A stretch of 64,000 nucleotides of DNA from an uncultured Modestobacter sp. (GCF_947486615.1 NZ_CANKUD010000011.1:98093-162092), one strand, 5' to 3'. Numbered from the stretch's first letter, positions 52,059-64,000 are shown. Notes: generated by a model not told the origin, from the sequence alone. A program made the numbers and translations.

Positions 52059-52493
52059 TCAGCTCGCCGGCTGCTCGCCGGTCCACGGGGGCGGCTGCTC
52101 CGGGCACCCCTCGGCGCTGCGCAGGTAGGTGATGGCATCCGGCGCCGGCGAGGAGTAGGGGCCGTCGGTGTCCACGCCCTCGCTCACCGCGCCCTGCCGG
52201 ACGTCGTCCGAGTAGATCTGCACCGCCCCCAGAGGCACGGCCGCGGTGAAGGCCGTGCCCGGAGGAACTGATCCTCTGGCGACCACGGCGGCCCCCTGCC
52301 GGAACTCCACGTCAAGGGCATCACCATCACCCGAGGCGCCCTGGCAGTAGGCCACCAACTGGACGCGTGGTGCGTCGTCGGATCCGCAGCCGGCCAGGAC
52401 CGGGAGACCGACCAGGAGCACAGCCAGAGCGGCCACTCCCAGGGCCCTGCCCGACCTGCCCAGCGCCCGGTCGCGGACACCGCCCATCGTCAT
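52059..52493 (-). CDS. Small secreted lipoprotein, unknown
   Basis: 144 residues. After a basic N-terminus the hydrophobic core ends in a lipobox (VLAGC, then GSDD). The mature part is about 110 residues with two further cysteines (YCQ and EGC) that could form a disulfide. No family is recognised. ATG at 52493 is preceded by GAGGTG. Convergent with the PH-like gene, 16 bases apart. Confidence 0.7.
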   Translation of the reverse strand: MTMGGVRDRALGRSGRALGVAALAVLLVGLPVLAGCGSDDAPRVQLVAYCQGASGDGDALDVEFRQGAAVVARGSVPPGTAFTAAVPLGAVQIYSDDVRQGAVSEGVDTDGPYSSPAPDAITYLRSAEGCPEQPPPWTGEQPAS

Positions 52494-52615
52494 GACGATC
52501 ACCTCACCGCGCAGCGTAGAGCTGCCCTGCTGCCTGTCGCACGAACCGCGCGGAGGTGGCGGACGAGCCGGCACCGGCACGGACGTCGTCCGGCGGTGGA
52601 GCGGTACGGGACCTC

Positions 52616-53581
52616 CTAGTACTCGTCGACCACGTTCTGCAGCGGCTCCCCTGCCAGCACCCGCCGGAGCTGATCGGTGACCGCGGCGGCGGCGCGGGCG
52701 TTGGTGTCCGGCACCGCCCCTCCCACGTGCGGGGTGAGCAGCAGCCCGGGCGCCGACCACAGCGGGTGGCCCTCCGGCAGCGGCTCGGGCTCGGTCACGT
52801 CCAGCGCGGCCCGCAGCCGGCCCGAGGTCAGCTCGGCCAGCAGCGCGTCGGTGTCGACCACCACGCCCCGGGCCGCGTTCACCAGCAGGGCGTCGTCCTT
52901 CATCGCGGCCAGGAACGCCGCGTCGACCAGGCCGGTGGTCTGCGGGGTCACCGGGACGATGAGCACCACCACGTCGGCCTCGGGCAGCAGCTGGGGCAGC
53001 TCGTCGATGCTGCGGACGCCGTCCCGGGCGGTGCGGGCGACGTAGGTCAGCTCGACGTCGAAGCCGGCCATCATGGCGCCGATGGTGCGGCCGATGTCGC
53101 CGGCGCCCACCATCAGCACCTTGGCGCCGACCAGCGAGTGCTCGGTGCGGAAGTCCCAGCGGCCGGCGTCCTGGGCGCGGGTGAAGTGCGGGATGCCGCG
53201 CTGCGCGGCCAGCGTCGCGGCGACCGCCCACTCCGCGGTCGCGGGGGTGTGCGCGCCCCGGGCGTTGCACAGGGTGACCCGCTCGGGCAGCCGGCCGACG
53301 AACTTCTCCGCCCCGGCGCTCATCAGCTGGACCAGCCGCAGCTCCGGCAGGGCCTCCAGCACCTCCGCGCCGATGTCGCCACCCCCGCGCGGCACCATCA
53401 CCTGGGCCCGGGCCTCCTCGCCGGTCGGCACGCCGTCGGCCGGGTCGAACCGGTGGGCGCGGACCCGCGGCGAGACCGCCTCGACGGCCTCGGCGAGTGC
53501 CCGGGAGGGGACGAGGACGTGCAGCGTCTCCTCCGGACCCAGCGGCAGGACAGGGGCGGCGGGCGCGGTCGTGTCGGGCAC
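52616..53581 (-). CDS. D-isomer-specific 2-hydroxyacid dehydrogenase
   Basis: 321 residues of the D-2-hydroxyacid dehydrogenase family. The NAD motif GAGDIG is near residue 155; catalytic Arg in NAARG, Glu in DVTEPEPLPEGHPLW and His in LTPHVGG are all present. It reduces a 2-keto acid such as glyoxylate, hydroxypyruvate or phenylpyruvate; the substrate is not evident. A TAGGGT 8 bases before the GTG suggests a leaderless start. Divergent from the sorbosone-dehydrogenase-like lipoprotein. Confidence 0.9.
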   Translation of the reverse strand: MPDTTAPAAPVLPLGPEETLHVLVPSRALAEAVEAVSPRVRAHRFDPADGVPTGEEARAQVMVPRGGGDIGAEVLEALPELRLVQLMSAGAEKFVGRLPERVTLCNARGAHTPATAEWAVAATLAAQRGIPHFTRAQDAGRWDFRTEHSLVGAKVLMVGAGDIGRTIGAMMAGFDVELTYVARTARDGVRSIDELPQLLPEADVVVLIVPVTPQTTGLVDAAFLAAMKDDALLVNAARGVVVDTDALLAELTSGRLRAALDVTEPEPLPEGHPLWSAPGLLLTPHVGGAVPDTNARAAAAVTDQLRRVLAGEPLQNVVDEY

Positions 53582-53649
53582 GGTCCCCGACCCTAGGCGG
53601 CCCCGGGCCGGCCGGCGCGCGGGCCCGGGTGCACCCGGCCCGGCCGCCG

Positions 53650-53655
53650 TACTGT
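53650..53655 (+). promoter_or_regulatory. -10-like element of the next gene
   Basis: TACTGT seven bases before the GTG at 53663, with no ribosome site in between; fits a leaderless transcript. Confidence 0.5.
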
Positions 53656-53662
53656 TGCGCGG

Positions 53663-54832
53663 GTGGGACGGCGGACGACGGCGCGCGGCACCCGGCGGTG
53701 GGCCACGACCCGGCCGGCCCTGACGGTGGCCCTGGGCTGCCTGCTACTGGCCGGCTGCGGCGGCGGCTACGAACCCGCCGGCCCGTTCCGCGAGCAGGCC
53801 GAGAACCCGCCCCCGCAGGTCGGCCCGCCGGTGGAGAGCAGCCCCGCCCCGGTGCCGGGCGAGCCGTCGACGCCGGGCTCCCAGGACGAGCAGGAGGGCG
53901 ACCCGGCGGTGGTGGCCACCGACCTCGCCGTCCCGACCGGGATCGCGCTGCTGCCCGACGGCACGGCCGTGGTCGGCGAGCGGGACACCGGCCGGCTGCT
54001 GCAGGTCTTCCCCGACCGCTCGCCGGCCCAGGAGCTGATGACCCTGCCCGGCGTCGACAGCACCGGGGACGGCGGGCTGCTCGGGCTCGCGGTCTCCCCC
54101 ACCTTCGCCGAGGACGGGCTGCTCTACGCCTACGTCTCGACCGCCACCGACAACCGCGTCGTCCGCTTCCCGCTGGGCGGCACCCCCAACCCGGTGCTCA
54201 CCGGCATCCCGCGCGGCGAGGTGCACAACGGCGGCGGGCTGCTGTTCGGGCTGGACGGCACCCTCTTCGTCGGCACCGGCGACGCGGGTGACCCGGCGCT
54301 GGCCGCCGACCCGGCGTCGCTGGCCGGCAAGGTGCTCGCCGTCGACGTCTTCGGCCAGCCGGCCGGGGCCGGGCCGGTGTACACCAGCGGCCACTCCGAC
54401 GTCACCGCGCTCTGCACCGGCGACGGGGAGCAGCTCTACGCCACCGACGAGGCGCCGACCGGGGCCGACGAGCTGAACGCCCTGCAGGCGGGCAGCTCCT
54501 ACGGCAGCGGGGGCACCGCCCCGGTGCTGACCGTGCCGGCCGACGAGGGCGGGCTGGGCGGCTGCGCAGCCGCCGGCCCGTACGTCTTCCTCGGCGCCCT
54601 GGACGGGCAGCGGGTGCTGATCGTCGAGCTGGACGGTGCCGGCGTCCCGGTGGAGGAGCCCGAGCCGTTCCTCGCCGAGGAGTACGGCCGGCTGCGCAGC
54701 CTCGCCCTCGACGCGCAGGGCGCCCTCTGGGTCACCACGTCCAACCGGGACGGCGTGGGCACCCCGGTCGAGGACGACGACCGGGTGCTCCGGGTCCAGC
54801 CGCCGTCCGCCGGGGGCGGCTCCCCGCTCTGA
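53663..54832 (+). CDS. Sorbosone/glucose-dehydrogenase-like (PQQ family) lipoprotein
   Basis: 389 residues. N-terminal RR, hydrophobic core and LLAGC lipobox anchor it outside the membrane. After a Pro-rich linker the GSDH beta-propeller starts (VATDLAVPTGIALLPDGTAVVGER), with GLLGLAVSPTFAEDGLLYAYVS, NGGGLLFGLDGTLFVGTGDAGD, and further blades. Family members are soluble aldose dehydrogenases with PQQ or proteins of unknown role such as mycobacterial LpqZ-like lipoproteins. Catalytic His in HNGG is present. Whether PQQ is made by this organism is not visible. Confidence 0.85.
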   Translation: MGRRTTARGTRRWATTRPALTVALGCLLLAGCGGGYEPAGPFREQAENPPPQVGPPVESSPAPVPGEPSTPGSQDEQEGDPAVVATDLAVPTGIALLPDGTAVVGERDTGRLLQVFPDRSPAQELMTLPGVDSTGDGGLLGLAVSPTFAEDGLLYAYVSTATDNRVVRFPLGGTPNPVLTGIPRGEVHNGGGLLFGLDGTLFVGTGDAGDPALAADPASLAGKVLAVDVFGQPAGAGPVYTSGHSDVTALCTGDGEQLYATDEAPTGADELNALQAGSSYGSGGTAPVLTVPADEGGLGGCAAAGPYVFLGALDGQRVLIVELDGAGVPVEEPEPFLAEEYGRLRSLALDAQGALWVTTSNRDGVGTPVEDDDRVLRVQPPSAGGGSPL

Positions 54833-54968
54833 CGAAGGGGACCCCCCGCCCCCACCGCTCGCAAGCCCATGGCGGGACCCCGCACCGGGGCCGGCGACTG
54901 AGAAGCGGCCGGGGCCGGGCCGGGGGCCGGAGGCGGCTGTGAAGCTCATCTTCTCGGCTTGACTGCTC

Positions 54969-55469
54969 TCAGGTGAAGGGCACGGCGACGATCCAGTAGT
55001 CGACGCCGGGGGGTATGTCGAGATCCACGGTGACTTGCGACTCGCCTGCCGGCACAGGAATCGCGCCGTAGACGAGGAACTGGGAAGAGCATGGACCTGA
55101 GTAGAAGGTGCCCATCGTCACAGTGAACTCGCTGTCAGGAGTGCAGGACACGTAGAACCTGAGTTGCGATACGTTCGCGAGCCCCTCCACAGGAATGACT
55201 TGTGGACCGGTCCCTCTCTGGTGCAGGACGGTCGACACCTCTGATGAGACGAAGTCCGCCGAGTCCCGGTTCGTGATCTCGTCCAGGGGGTCTTCGAGAA
55301 GTGGTTCATCCACTTCAGTGGGCGACGTCGTCGGAGTCTCGGAAGGTGAGTCCGCTACCCGTCCGCCCGCCGCGCTCTCGTCCGTGCATGCCGACAGGTG
55401 AAGCACTGCAAGTGCGAGCAGGACGGCACCCACCGAGCTCCGGACGATTCTCAACACCCGGCCTTCCAT
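54969..55469 (-). CDS. Lipoprotein of unknown function in a lower-GC patch
   Basis: 166 residues. Signal peptide with lipobox (LSAC), a Ser/Thr/Pro-rich stretch, then a compact domain with cysteine pair (VSCTPDS and GPCSSQ) probably disulfide-bonded. No family recognised. The coding DNA has many A/T third bases compared with its neighbours, which suggests recent acquisition. ATG at 55469, ribosome site not strong. Convergent with the sorbosone-dehydrogenase-like gene. Confidence 0.7.
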   Translation of the reverse strand: MEGRVLRIVRSSVGAVLLALAVLHLSACTDESAAGGRVADSPSETPTTSPTEVDEPLLEDPLDEITNRDSADFVSSEVSTVLHQRGTGPQVIPVEGLANVSQLRFYVSCTPDSEFTVTMGTFYSGPCSSQFLVYGAIPVPAGESQVTVDLDIPPGVDYWIVAVPFT

Positions 55470-56024
55470 CTTCCAGGTCGCGAACTGTGGTCGGGAACCG
55501 TATGAGCGCCGTCACAAAGTGTCAAGAATGGCGGGCCGATGAGGCGTGCTGCGGGAAGTCGAACCAGTGGGGATCGGTCATCGCCGTGTTCAGCCACTGC
55601 CTTCAGTAGGTCGGCCAGTCGCAGGACGGACTGGACGCCCACCTTCCTCGGATGACCGAGATCCGCCGGCCGCCTTCCCGGTGGCTCCAGCGCTTCCAGG
55701 AAGGCCGAGCCCGATGGACGTCCTGACGGTTGTCTGGGATGTCGCGGCGCCCCCGGATGTCCAGCTCTCGACCCGGGAATGCCTCTGCACCCGCCGCGTC
55801 TTCTCGCTGCGGGCGCGGTCGAGACGCACCGGCCCCCGGCAAGAGCGCCGGCCCTAGCTGGATCTCGCCCCGCAGGTGACCATCGCCGACACCGTCGCGC
55901 TGCCGCGGCTCCCCGTCCGTGCTCTGCACTGTCCAACCTGAGAGGAGCCCACCAGTGAGCTCACCGTTCGAGTGCGTCACCAGTTCGACCGACGATGCGG
56001 TGGGTCGAGACGCGGGGACTGCGG
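55470..56024. other. Gene-poor stretch, possible decayed gene
   Basis: 555 bases without a convincing gene. Frames on both strands are open for up to about 160 codons, but their proteins look like translation noise and lack ribosome sites. Composition is more mixed than the surrounding genome. A decayed coding sequence on the minus strand (around 55600-55750, frame with RKVGVQSVLRLADLLKAVAEHG) is possible but unproven. Confidence 0.4.
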
Positions 56025-56579
56025 TCAGCGGGGGTACGGCCGGGTGAACCGGTGGACGAGGTGTGCCGGCGGGTCGATCGGGTTGTCGGGCACCAGGTCA
56101 CCGGCGACGTACCAGGTGGCGCCGGCCCGGCGGAGTGCACGCCAGGAGGCGGTGTTGCCCAGCGCCACCGGCACCAGCACGTCCTCGGCGTCCGGGTGGT
56201 CGGCGAAGCCGCGGGCGACCGCGGCGGCGATCATCGCCGCACCCAGCCCCCGGCCGCGGGCCGCCGGCTCACCGACCAGGTAGTCGATGCTCAGCGCCCC
56301 GGCGGGCACCGGGCAGACCGCCGACAGCTCGGCCACCGACCCGGGCTCGTCGGCGAACGCGTACACCTGCACCAGCCCGAACGGCTGACCCTCGTGCACG
56401 CCGAGGTACAACGCGGTGGGGTCGGTGCCGTCGATGCCGGGCCCGTACTGCCGCTCGACCGCCGCCGGGCTCGGGTCGTCGTCCCACCACCGGGCGACCA
56501 GTGGATCGGTCAGCCAGCGGCAGAGCAGCGGCAGGTCCGCCCTCGTGAGCGGGCGCAGCTCGACGACGGGCAGCCCCAC
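56025..56579 (-). CDS. GNAT-family N-acetyltransferase
   Basis: 184 residues. The N-terminal ELRPLTRADLPLLCRWLTDPLVARWWDDDP is typical of the AAC(6')-like GNAT branch, and the acetyl-CoA loop is EPAARGRGLGAAMIAAAV. The target could be an aminoglycoside, a siderophore precursor or another amine. It starts 9 bases before the gatB stop on the same strand side (gatB ends at 56589), so it may be the last gene of the gat transcript. Confidence 0.85.
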   Translation of the reverse strand: MGLPVVELRPLTRADLPLLCRWLTDPLVARWWDDDPSPAAVERQYGPGIDGTDPTALYLGVHEGQPFGLVQVYAFADEPGSVAELSAVCPVPAGALSIDYLVGEPAARGRGLGAAMIAAAVARGFADHPDAEDVLVPVALGNTASWRALRRAGATWYVAGDLVPDNPIDPPAHLVHRFTRPYPR

Positions 56580-56588
56580 CCGTCCAGG

Positions 56589-58100
56589 CTAAGAGCCGAG
56601 CACCCGCTCCTCCAGCATCCGCTTGACCGTGGGGGCATCCGCCTTGCCGCGGGTGGTCTTCATGACCGCCCCGACCAGCGCGCCCAGCGCGGCCACCTTG
56701 CCGGCCTTGACCTTGGCGATCACGTCGGGGGCCCCGGCGATGGCGGCCTCGACGGCGGCGACGAGCTCGTCGGACTCCCCCATCACCGCCAGGCCCTGCG
56801 CCTCGACCACCGCGGCCGGGTCGCCCTCGCCGGCGAGCACGCGGTCGAGCACCTGCCGGGCCAGCCCGTCGTTGATGGTGCCGTCGTTGACCAGCCCGAC
56901 CAGCTCGGCGACCTGCGCCGGGGTGACCGCCAGCTCGGCCAGCTCGACGCCGGCGTCGTTGGCCCGCCGGGCCAGGTCGCCCAGCCACCACTTGCGGGCG
57001 TCACCGGGCGCGGCGCCCGCGGCGACGGTCTCCTCGACCAGGCCGAGTGCGCCGGCGTTGGCCAGCCAGGTCATCTCGGTGGCCGAGATGCCCCACTCCT
57101 GCTGGAGCCGGACGCGGCGGGCGGCCGGCAGCTCGGGCAGCGCCACCCGCAGCGACTCGATCCAGTCGGCGTCGGGGGCCAGCGGCACCAGGTCGGGCTC
57201 GGGGAAGTACCGGTAGTCGGTCGCCTCCTCCTTGCTGCGCCCGGAGGAGGTGCTGCCGGTGTCCTCGTGGAAGTGCCGGGTCTCCTGCCGCACGCGGCCG
57301 CCGTCGTCCAGCACGGCCGCCTGCCGGCGCATCTCGAAGCGGACGGCGCGCTCCACCGACCGCAGCGAGTTCACGTTCTTGGTCTCGGTGCGGGTGCCCC
57401 ACTCCAGGGCGCCGGCCGGGTTGAGCGAGATGTTGACGTCGCAGCGCAGGCTGCCCTGCTCCATCCGGACGTCGGAGGCGCCGAGCGCCTGGACGATCTC
57501 GCGCAGCTCGGTGACGTAGGCGCGGGCGACCTCGGGGGCCTTGGCCCCGGCGCCGGGGACCGGGCGGGTGACGATCTCCACCAGCGGGATGCCGGCCCGG
57601 TTGAAGTCGATCAGCGAGTGGTCCGCGCCGTGGATCCGCCCGGTGGCGCCACCGACGTGCAGGTTCTTGCCGGTGTCCTCCTCCAGGTGCACCCGCTCGA
57701 TCTCCACGCGGTACGTCTGCCCGTCGACCTCGACGTCCAGGTGCCCGGCGGTGCACAGCGGCTCGTCGTACTGGCTGGTCTGGAAGCCCTTGGGGATGTC
57801 CGGGTAGAAGTAGTTCTTCCGGGCGAAGCGTGACCAGTTGGCGATCCGGCAGCCCAGCGCGAGGCCGATCCGGATGGTCGCCTCGATCGCTGCGGCGTTG
57901 GCCACCGGCAGCGAGCCGGGCATGCCGAGGCAGACCGGGCAGGTCTGGGTGTTCGGCTCGGCACCGAAGGTGGTGGCGCAGCCGCAGAACATCTTCGAGG
58001 CGGTGCCCAGCTCGACGTGGGTCTCCAGGCCGATCACCGGCTCGTACCGGGTCAGCAGCTCGTCGTAGTCCACCAGCCGATCGCCCATGGTGCTGGTCAC
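56589..58100 (-). CDS. gatB: Asp/Glu-tRNA amidotransferase subunit B
   Basis: 503 residues. The GatB cradle opens with [23 protein letters not shown], followed by the zinc-binding cysteines CGC and [12 protein letters not shown], the [20 protein letters not shown] signature and a C-terminal YqeY-like tRNA-binding domain. It phosphorylates the misacylated Glu-tRNA-Gln and directs ammonia from GatA. GTG at 58100 overlaps the stop of the small gene upstream (GTGA). Confidence 0.97.
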   Translation of the reverse strand: MTSTMGDRLVDYDELLTRYEPVIGLETHVELGTASKMFCGCATTFGAEPNTQTCPVCLGMPGSLPVANAAAIEATIRIGLALGCRIANWSRFARKNYFYPDIPKGFQTSQYDEPLCTAGHLDVEVDGQTYRVEIERVHLEEDTGKNLHVGGATGRIHGADHSLIDFNRAGIPLVEIVTRPVPGAGAKAPEVARAYVTELREIVQALGASDVRMEQGSLRCDVNISLNPAGALEWGTRTETKNVNSLRSVERAVRFEMRRQAAVLDDGGRVRQETRHFHEDTGSTSSGRSKEEATDYRYFPEPDLVPLAPDADWIESLRVALPELPAARRVRLQQEWGISATEMTWLANAGALGLVEETVAAGAAPGDARKWWLGDLARRANDAGVELAELAVTPAQVAELVGLVNDGTINDGLARQVLDRVLAGEGDPAAVVEAQGLAVMGESDELVAAVEAAIAGAPDVIAKVKAGKVAALGALVGAVMKTTRGKADAPTVKRMLEERVLGS

Positions 58101-58312
58101 TGCTCGTCCTCCAGGTGCGTGCGCTCGCCGGCTGCCCCGGTCTGCTGGGTGGGTGCGGCCGCGCGCCCGGTGAACCAGGCGCCGACCGCGGTGAGCAGGC
58201 CCAGGACGATGAAGACGGCGAAGATCGCCTGCCCGGTCACCGCCCAGAGCACGATGCCGGCGACGATCACGAACGCGGTGAGGCCCCAGGCGGCCTTGAG
58301 CGGGCCGGTCAC
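58097..58312 (-). CDS. Small two-span membrane protein inside the gat operon
   Basis: 71 residues: two spans ([21 protein letters not shown] and [19 protein letters not shown]), then a polar tail ending in EDEQ. GTG at 58312 overlaps the gatA stop and its own stop overlaps the gatB start, so it is translationally tied to both. It is too short for most gene finders. No function known; a role linked to amidotransferase assembly is only a guess from position. Confidence 0.75.
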   Translation of the reverse strand: MTGPLKAAWGLTAFVIVAGIVLWAVTGQAIFAVFIVLGLLTAVGAWFTGRAAAPTQQTGAAGERTHLEDEQ

Positions 58313-59838
58313 GCCGCGGCCCGGCCCGGCAGCTCGTCCAGCAGCCGGTGGCCACGGGCGGCGTCCTGCGCGGCCTCCAGTGCGGCGGCCACCCGGTAGC
58401 AGCGGTCGTCGGCCAGCGCCGGGGCCATGACCTGCAGGCCGACCGGCAGCCCGTCGGACAGGCCGCTGGGCACCGAGATCGCCGGCAGGCCGGCCAGGCT
58501 CGCCGGCAGGGTGCACAGGTCGGCGGCGTACATCGCGATCGGGTCCTCGACCCGGGCCCCGATCGGGAAGGCCACGGTCGGGGTGGTGGGGCTGACCAGC
58601 ACGTCGACGTCGGCGAAGGCCGAGGTGAAGTCGCGGGTGATCAGCGTGCGGACCTTCTGCGCCTGGCCGTAGTAGGCCTCGTAGTAGCCGCTGGACAGCG
58701 CGTAGGTGCCCAGGATGATCCGCCGCTTGACCTCCGGGCCGAAACCGGCCTCCCGGGTCAGCGCCATCACCTCGTCGAGGTCGTGACTGCCGTCGTCGCC
58801 GACCCGCAGGCCGAACCGGACGCCCTCGTAGCGGGCCAGGTTGCTCGACGCCTCGCTCGGCGCGATCAGGTAGTACGCCGGCAGCGCCAGGTCGAAGGAC
58901 GGGCAGGAGACCTCGGTGACCTCCGCGCCCAGCCCGGCGAGCACCTCGATCGCCTCGCGGGTGCGGGCCAGTACGCCGGGCTCGTAGCCCTCGGTGTGCC
59001 CTTCGCCGCCGAGCTCCCGGACGACGCCGATCCGGACGCCGCGCAGGTCCCCGGCCGCGCCGGACCGCGCGGCGTCGGCCAGACCGGCCAGCGGGGAGTC
59101 GATGCTGGTGGAGTCGCGGGGGTCGTGGCCGCCGATGACCTCGTGCATGACCGCGGCGTCCAGCACGGTGCGCGCCATCGGGCCGGCCTGGTCGAGGCTG
59201 GAGGAGAAGGCGATGAGGCCGTAGCGGGACACCGAGCCGTAGGTGGGCTTGTGGCCCACGAGGCCGGTGACGGCGGCCGGCTGGCGGATCGAGCCGCCGG
59301 TGTCGGTGCCGATCGACCAGGGCGCGAGGTCCCCGGCGACGGCGGCGCTGGAGCCACCGGAGGAGCCACCGGGGATGCGGTCGGTGTCCCAGGGGTTGCG
59401 GGTGACCTGGTAGGCGGAGTTCTCCGTGGAGGAGCCCATCGCGAACTCGTCCATGTTGGTCTTGCCCAGCAGCACCGTGCCGGCCTCGGCCAGCCGGGTG
59501 GCGATGGTGGCGCTGTAGGGCGGAAGCCAGCCCTCGAGGATCTTCGAGCCGCTGGTCGTCGGCACGCCCTCGGTGACCACCAGGTCCTTGAGCGCGACCG
59601 GGACGCCGGCCAGCGGGCCCAGCTCGTCGCCGGCGGCACGGGCCTCGTCGACGGCGGTGGCCGCGGCGATCGCGGCGTCGTCCTCGACGTGCAGGTAGGC
59701 GCCGAGCCGGCCGTCCTGGGCGGCGATCCGGTCCAGGTGCGCACGGGTCACCTCGACGGCGCTCACCTCACCGGTGGACAGCAGCCGGGAGAGCTCGGCG
59801 ACGTCGGCAGAGGTCAGGTCGGTGCGGGTGCTGGTCAC
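58309..59838 (-). CDS. gatA: Asp/Glu-tRNA amidotransferase subunit A
   Basis: 509 residues of the amidase-signature family. The Ser-cisSer-Lys triad is formed by Lys in [11 protein letters not shown], and two serines in [13 protein letters not shown] and [11 protein letters not shown]. It releases ammonia from glutamine for GatB. GTG at 59838 overlaps the gatC stop. Together with gatC, gatB and the nearby gltX and tRNA-Gln it gives a complete indirect route to Gln-tRNA. Confidence 0.97.
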   Translation of the reverse strand: MTSTRTDLTSADVAELSRLLSTGEVSAVEVTRAHLDRIAAQDGRLGAYLHVEDDAAIAAATAVDEARAAGDELGPLAGVPVALKDLVVTEGVPTTSGSKILEGWLPPYSATIATRLAEAGTVLLGKTNMDEFAMGSSTENSAYQVTRNPWDTDRIPGGSSGGSSAAVAGDLAPWSIGTDTGGSIRQPAAVTGLVGHKPTYGSVSRYGLIAFSSSLDQAGPMARTVLDAAVMHEVIGGHDPRDSTSIDSPLAGLADAARSGAAGDLRGVRIGVVRELGGEGHTEGYEPGVLARTREAIEVLAGLGAEVTEVSCPSFDLALPAYYLIAPSEASSNLARYEGVRFGLRVGDDGSHDLDEVMALTREAGFGPEVKRRIILGTYALSSGYYEAYYGQAQKVRTLITRDFTSAFADVDVLVSPTTPTVAFPIGARVEDPIAMYAADLCTLPASLAGLPAISVPSGLSDGLPVGLQVMAPALADDRCYRVAAALEAAQDAARGHRLLDELPGRAAA

Positions 59839-60152
59839 TCGGCGTCCCCCAGGATGCGCGGCACGCGGATCCGGTCGTCCTCGGCGGCGGGTGCCCCGGC
59901 CAGCACCACGTCGCGCGGGAGGCTGGGGGTCACCACGTCGGCGCGCAGCACGTTGGTCAGCGGCACGGCGTGGGACATCGGCGGGACGTCGGCCACGGCG
60001 GCTTCACCGACCCGGGCGACGGCGCCGAGCACCTGGTCCAGCTGTCCGGCGAAGCGGTCGAGCTCGTCGTCGGTCACCGCCAGGCGCGCCAGGCGCGCCA
60101 GGTGCGCGACGTCCTCTCGGGAGATGCTGCTCATGCTGCCGGGGAACCCCAT
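59835..60152 (-). CDS. gatC: Asp/Glu-tRNA amidotransferase subunit C
   Basis: 105 residues from the upstream ATG (60152), or 99 from the inner ATG (60134). The typical GatC sequence [23 protein letters not shown], with the later [20 protein letters not shown], is present. AGGT stands 6 bases before the 60152 ATG, whereas the inner ATG has no ribosome site, so the outer start is preferred although most GatC proteins begin at the inner one. First gene of the operon; stabilises the A-B complex. Confidence 0.94.
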   Translation of the reverse strand: MGFPGSMSSISREDVAHLARLARLAVTDDELDRFAGQLDQVLGAVARVGEAAVADVPPMSHAVPLTNVLRADVVTPSLPRDVVLAGAPAAEDDRIRVPRILGDAE

Positions 60153-60324
60153 TCGTCGACCTGCCCGTTGCCACGACTCGCGTCATACGACGTGTCAACT
60201 GTACGTGGGCGGCCGCACCGCCCCGACCGCGAGCCGGGCTGGATACCGGGCGCCTGATGGGGGAGGCTGCCCCTGTCCCCGATCGACGGCGATCGGCCCG
60301 CGGCGCGAGGCACCGGAGGGATCC
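60153..60324. promoter_or_regulatory. Divergent promoter region of gatC and the ACT gene
   Basis: Contains TTGACA on the minus strand (60193-60198), the best -35-like element for gatC, although no matching -10 is clear 17 bases further. The patch around 60180-60215 is A/T-rich for this genome. Confidence 0.4.
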
Positions 60325-63218
<2,894 letters not shown>

Positions 63219-63283
63219 TCACCCGCCGGGAGCAGAGACGTGCGCCTGCCGCACCGCAGTCGCCGACTGGCACCCTCATCGCT

Positions 63284-63505
63284 GTGCCGCTGGATGTCGT
63301 GTGCGCGTTCTGTGGCGAGACGGCCCGAGGAAGCGACGTGGACCCCTGCGCCCTCGTCGTGGTCGCACGATGGCAGGAGGAGGCCGCGCAGCAGCGAGAG
63401 CAGCAGTTCTTCGTCCATGCGGAGTGCCTCCGCGCACGCCTGCACCCGGACGTCGCTGCGCACGCGAGGGTCCTGGACGCCGACTGGGACGGCGACGAGC
63501 TCTGA
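63284..63505 (+). CDS. Small Cys/His-containing protein
   Basis: 73 residues from GTG 63284. CAFC and HAEC could form a zinc site, with an acidic and Gln-rich helix between (WQEEAAQQREQQ). The frame is open further upstream (to 63188), but that extension looks unlike protein and has no ribosome site. Function unknown; it may be a small zinc-ribbon regulator. Converges on the HNH gene, 3 bases apart. Confidence 0.6.
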   Translation: MPLDVVCAFCGETARGSDVDPCALVVVARWQEEAAQQREQQFFVHAECLRARLHPDVAAHARVLDADWDGDEL

Positions 63506-63508
63506 GGG

Positions 63509-64000
63509 CTACCGGAGGGGTCCGATGAGGATCTCGGTGCCGTCGGGTCGCCAGGTGCGCCATCGGCCATCCGGTTGTCGTTCGACGTGGAAGCCGTGGT
63601 GGACCTTGGTGTGGTGCCGTTCGCAGAGCAGGGCTGAGTTCTCCAGGTTGGTCTCGCCGTCGTGCAGCCAGTGGATCAGGTGGTGCACCTCGCACCACCA
63701 CGTCGGGGCACCGCACCCGGCGAACACACACGACTTGTCCCGCCGCTCGACTGCTCTGCGCAGGCCGGGGGTGACCACCCGGTGGTCCCGGCCCAGGTCC
63801 AGCGGCGTCCCATCGGGGCCCATCACGATCCGGGAGATGCTCCCATCACAGGCCAGGTACCGGGCCCGCGCGGCAGAGATCATGGCCCCGAAACCGGTGT
63901 CCGCCGCACCAGCGCCCGTGGCCGGGTCGACCAGGTCATCGAGGTCGATGCCGACGACCACGTGCGGCTTGACCGTCCGCAGCATCGGCAGACCGCCGCA
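63509..64000 (-). CDS. DUF222/HNH endonuclease-like protein, N-terminus beyond the right edge
   Basis: The last 164 residues of the protein are visible, and the frame is open through base 64000. The HNH nuclease core is CEVHHLIHWLHDGETNLENSALLCERHHTKVHHG, with two CxxC/His zinc-binding or catalytic elements preceded by KSCVFAGCGAP. Proteins with DUF222 and a C-terminal HNH occur in many copies in Geodermatophilaceae and other actinobacteria and are often remnants of IEP-like or mobile elements. The DUF222 part must lie outside the window. Confidence 0.88.
   Translation of the reverse strand, partial: CGGLPMLRTVKPHVVVGIDLDDLVDPATGAGAADTGFGAMISAARARYLACDGSISRIVMGPDGTPLDLGRDHRVVTPGLRRAVERRDKSCVFAGCGAPTWWCEVHHLIHWLHDGETNLENSALLCERHHTKVHHGFHVERQPDGRWRTWRPDGTEILIGPLR

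Noticed and set aside
55451..55936. 161-codon minus-strand gene
   Set aside because: Arg/Gly/Pro-rich product without recognisable domain, no ribosome site, and competing frames of similar length on the other strand.

Overview
The window is a contiguous piece of a very GC-rich actinobacterial chromosome. Coding DNA is dense, start codons are often GTG, and neighbouring genes are frequently coupled by 4-base GTGA or ATGA overlaps. Several genes have a -10-like hexamer 5-8 bases before the start codon, as in leaderless mRNAs. The gene content fits the Geodermatophilaceae (Blastococcus, Modestobacter, Geodermatophilus) or a close relative: a DUF222/HNH protein, ppk next to mutT1, an F420 guanylyltransferase, gatCAB and ligA. 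That assignment is inference from gene content, not a measured phylogeny.

Layout, left to right. (1) 0-6 kb, minus strand: a peptide-import operon with a lipoprotein binding protein, an M14 carboxypeptidase, two permeases and a serine hydrolase cut by the left edge; no ATPase gene is visible. (2) 6.2-9.9 kb, plus strand: fbiD/cofC, ppk and mutT1. (3) 9.9-16.9 kb, minus strand: a tricarboxylate-type catabolic locus with a tricarballylate-dehydrogenase-like flavoprotein, a GntR regulator, the tctC-tctB-tctA tripartite transporter and an MFS carrier; palindromes lie in both promoters. (4) 16.9-19.7 kb: leuCD divergent from an IclR-type regulator around a perfect palindrome. (5) 19.7-23.4 kb: an ArsR-like regulator with an M23 peptidase, and a sodium:solute symporter with a small membrane partner. 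(6) 23.7-28.4 kb: two duplicated tRNA-Glu genes and a tRNA-Gln, a CPBP protease, gltX, an FAH-family hydrolase and a VOC protein. (7) 28.6-31.6 kb: cimA, behind an isoleucine-codon attenuator, and leuB. (8) 31.8-38.4 kb: a large secreted subtilase, serA, and a membrane protein with a Tyr-Gly-Gln-repeat tail. (9) 38.5-50.7 kb: ilvC, ilvN and ilvB behind a BCAA-codon attenuator, two large c-di-GMP proteins, ilvD and a BASS-family carrier. (10) 50.8-56.6 kb: an XRE/MmyB regulator, small exported proteins, a hydroxyacid dehydrogenase, a PQQ/sorbosone-dehydrogenase-like lipoprotein, a less GC-rich patch and a GNAT. (11) 56.6-63.2 kb: gatC-gatA-small ORF-gatB, an ACT-domain protein and ligA. (12) The right edge has a small Cys/His protein and a truncated DUF222/HNH protein.

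The main theme is branched-chain amino acid synthesis. leuCD, cimA, leuB, ilvBNC and ilvD all lie within about 33 kb, with serA among them. Two control layers can be read from the DNA. The first is a pair of attenuators with the same architecture, with leader peptides containing Ile-Ile-Ile (cimA) and Leu-Leu-Val-Ala-Ile (ilvB). The second is a shared CACTGACTG-centred element in front of leuC, cimA and ilvB, which could be the binding site of the IclR-type protein. A second theme is the indirect Gln-tRNA route (gltX, tRNA-Glu, tRNA-Gln, gatCAB). No CRISPR array, rRNA operon, transposase or integrase was seen.
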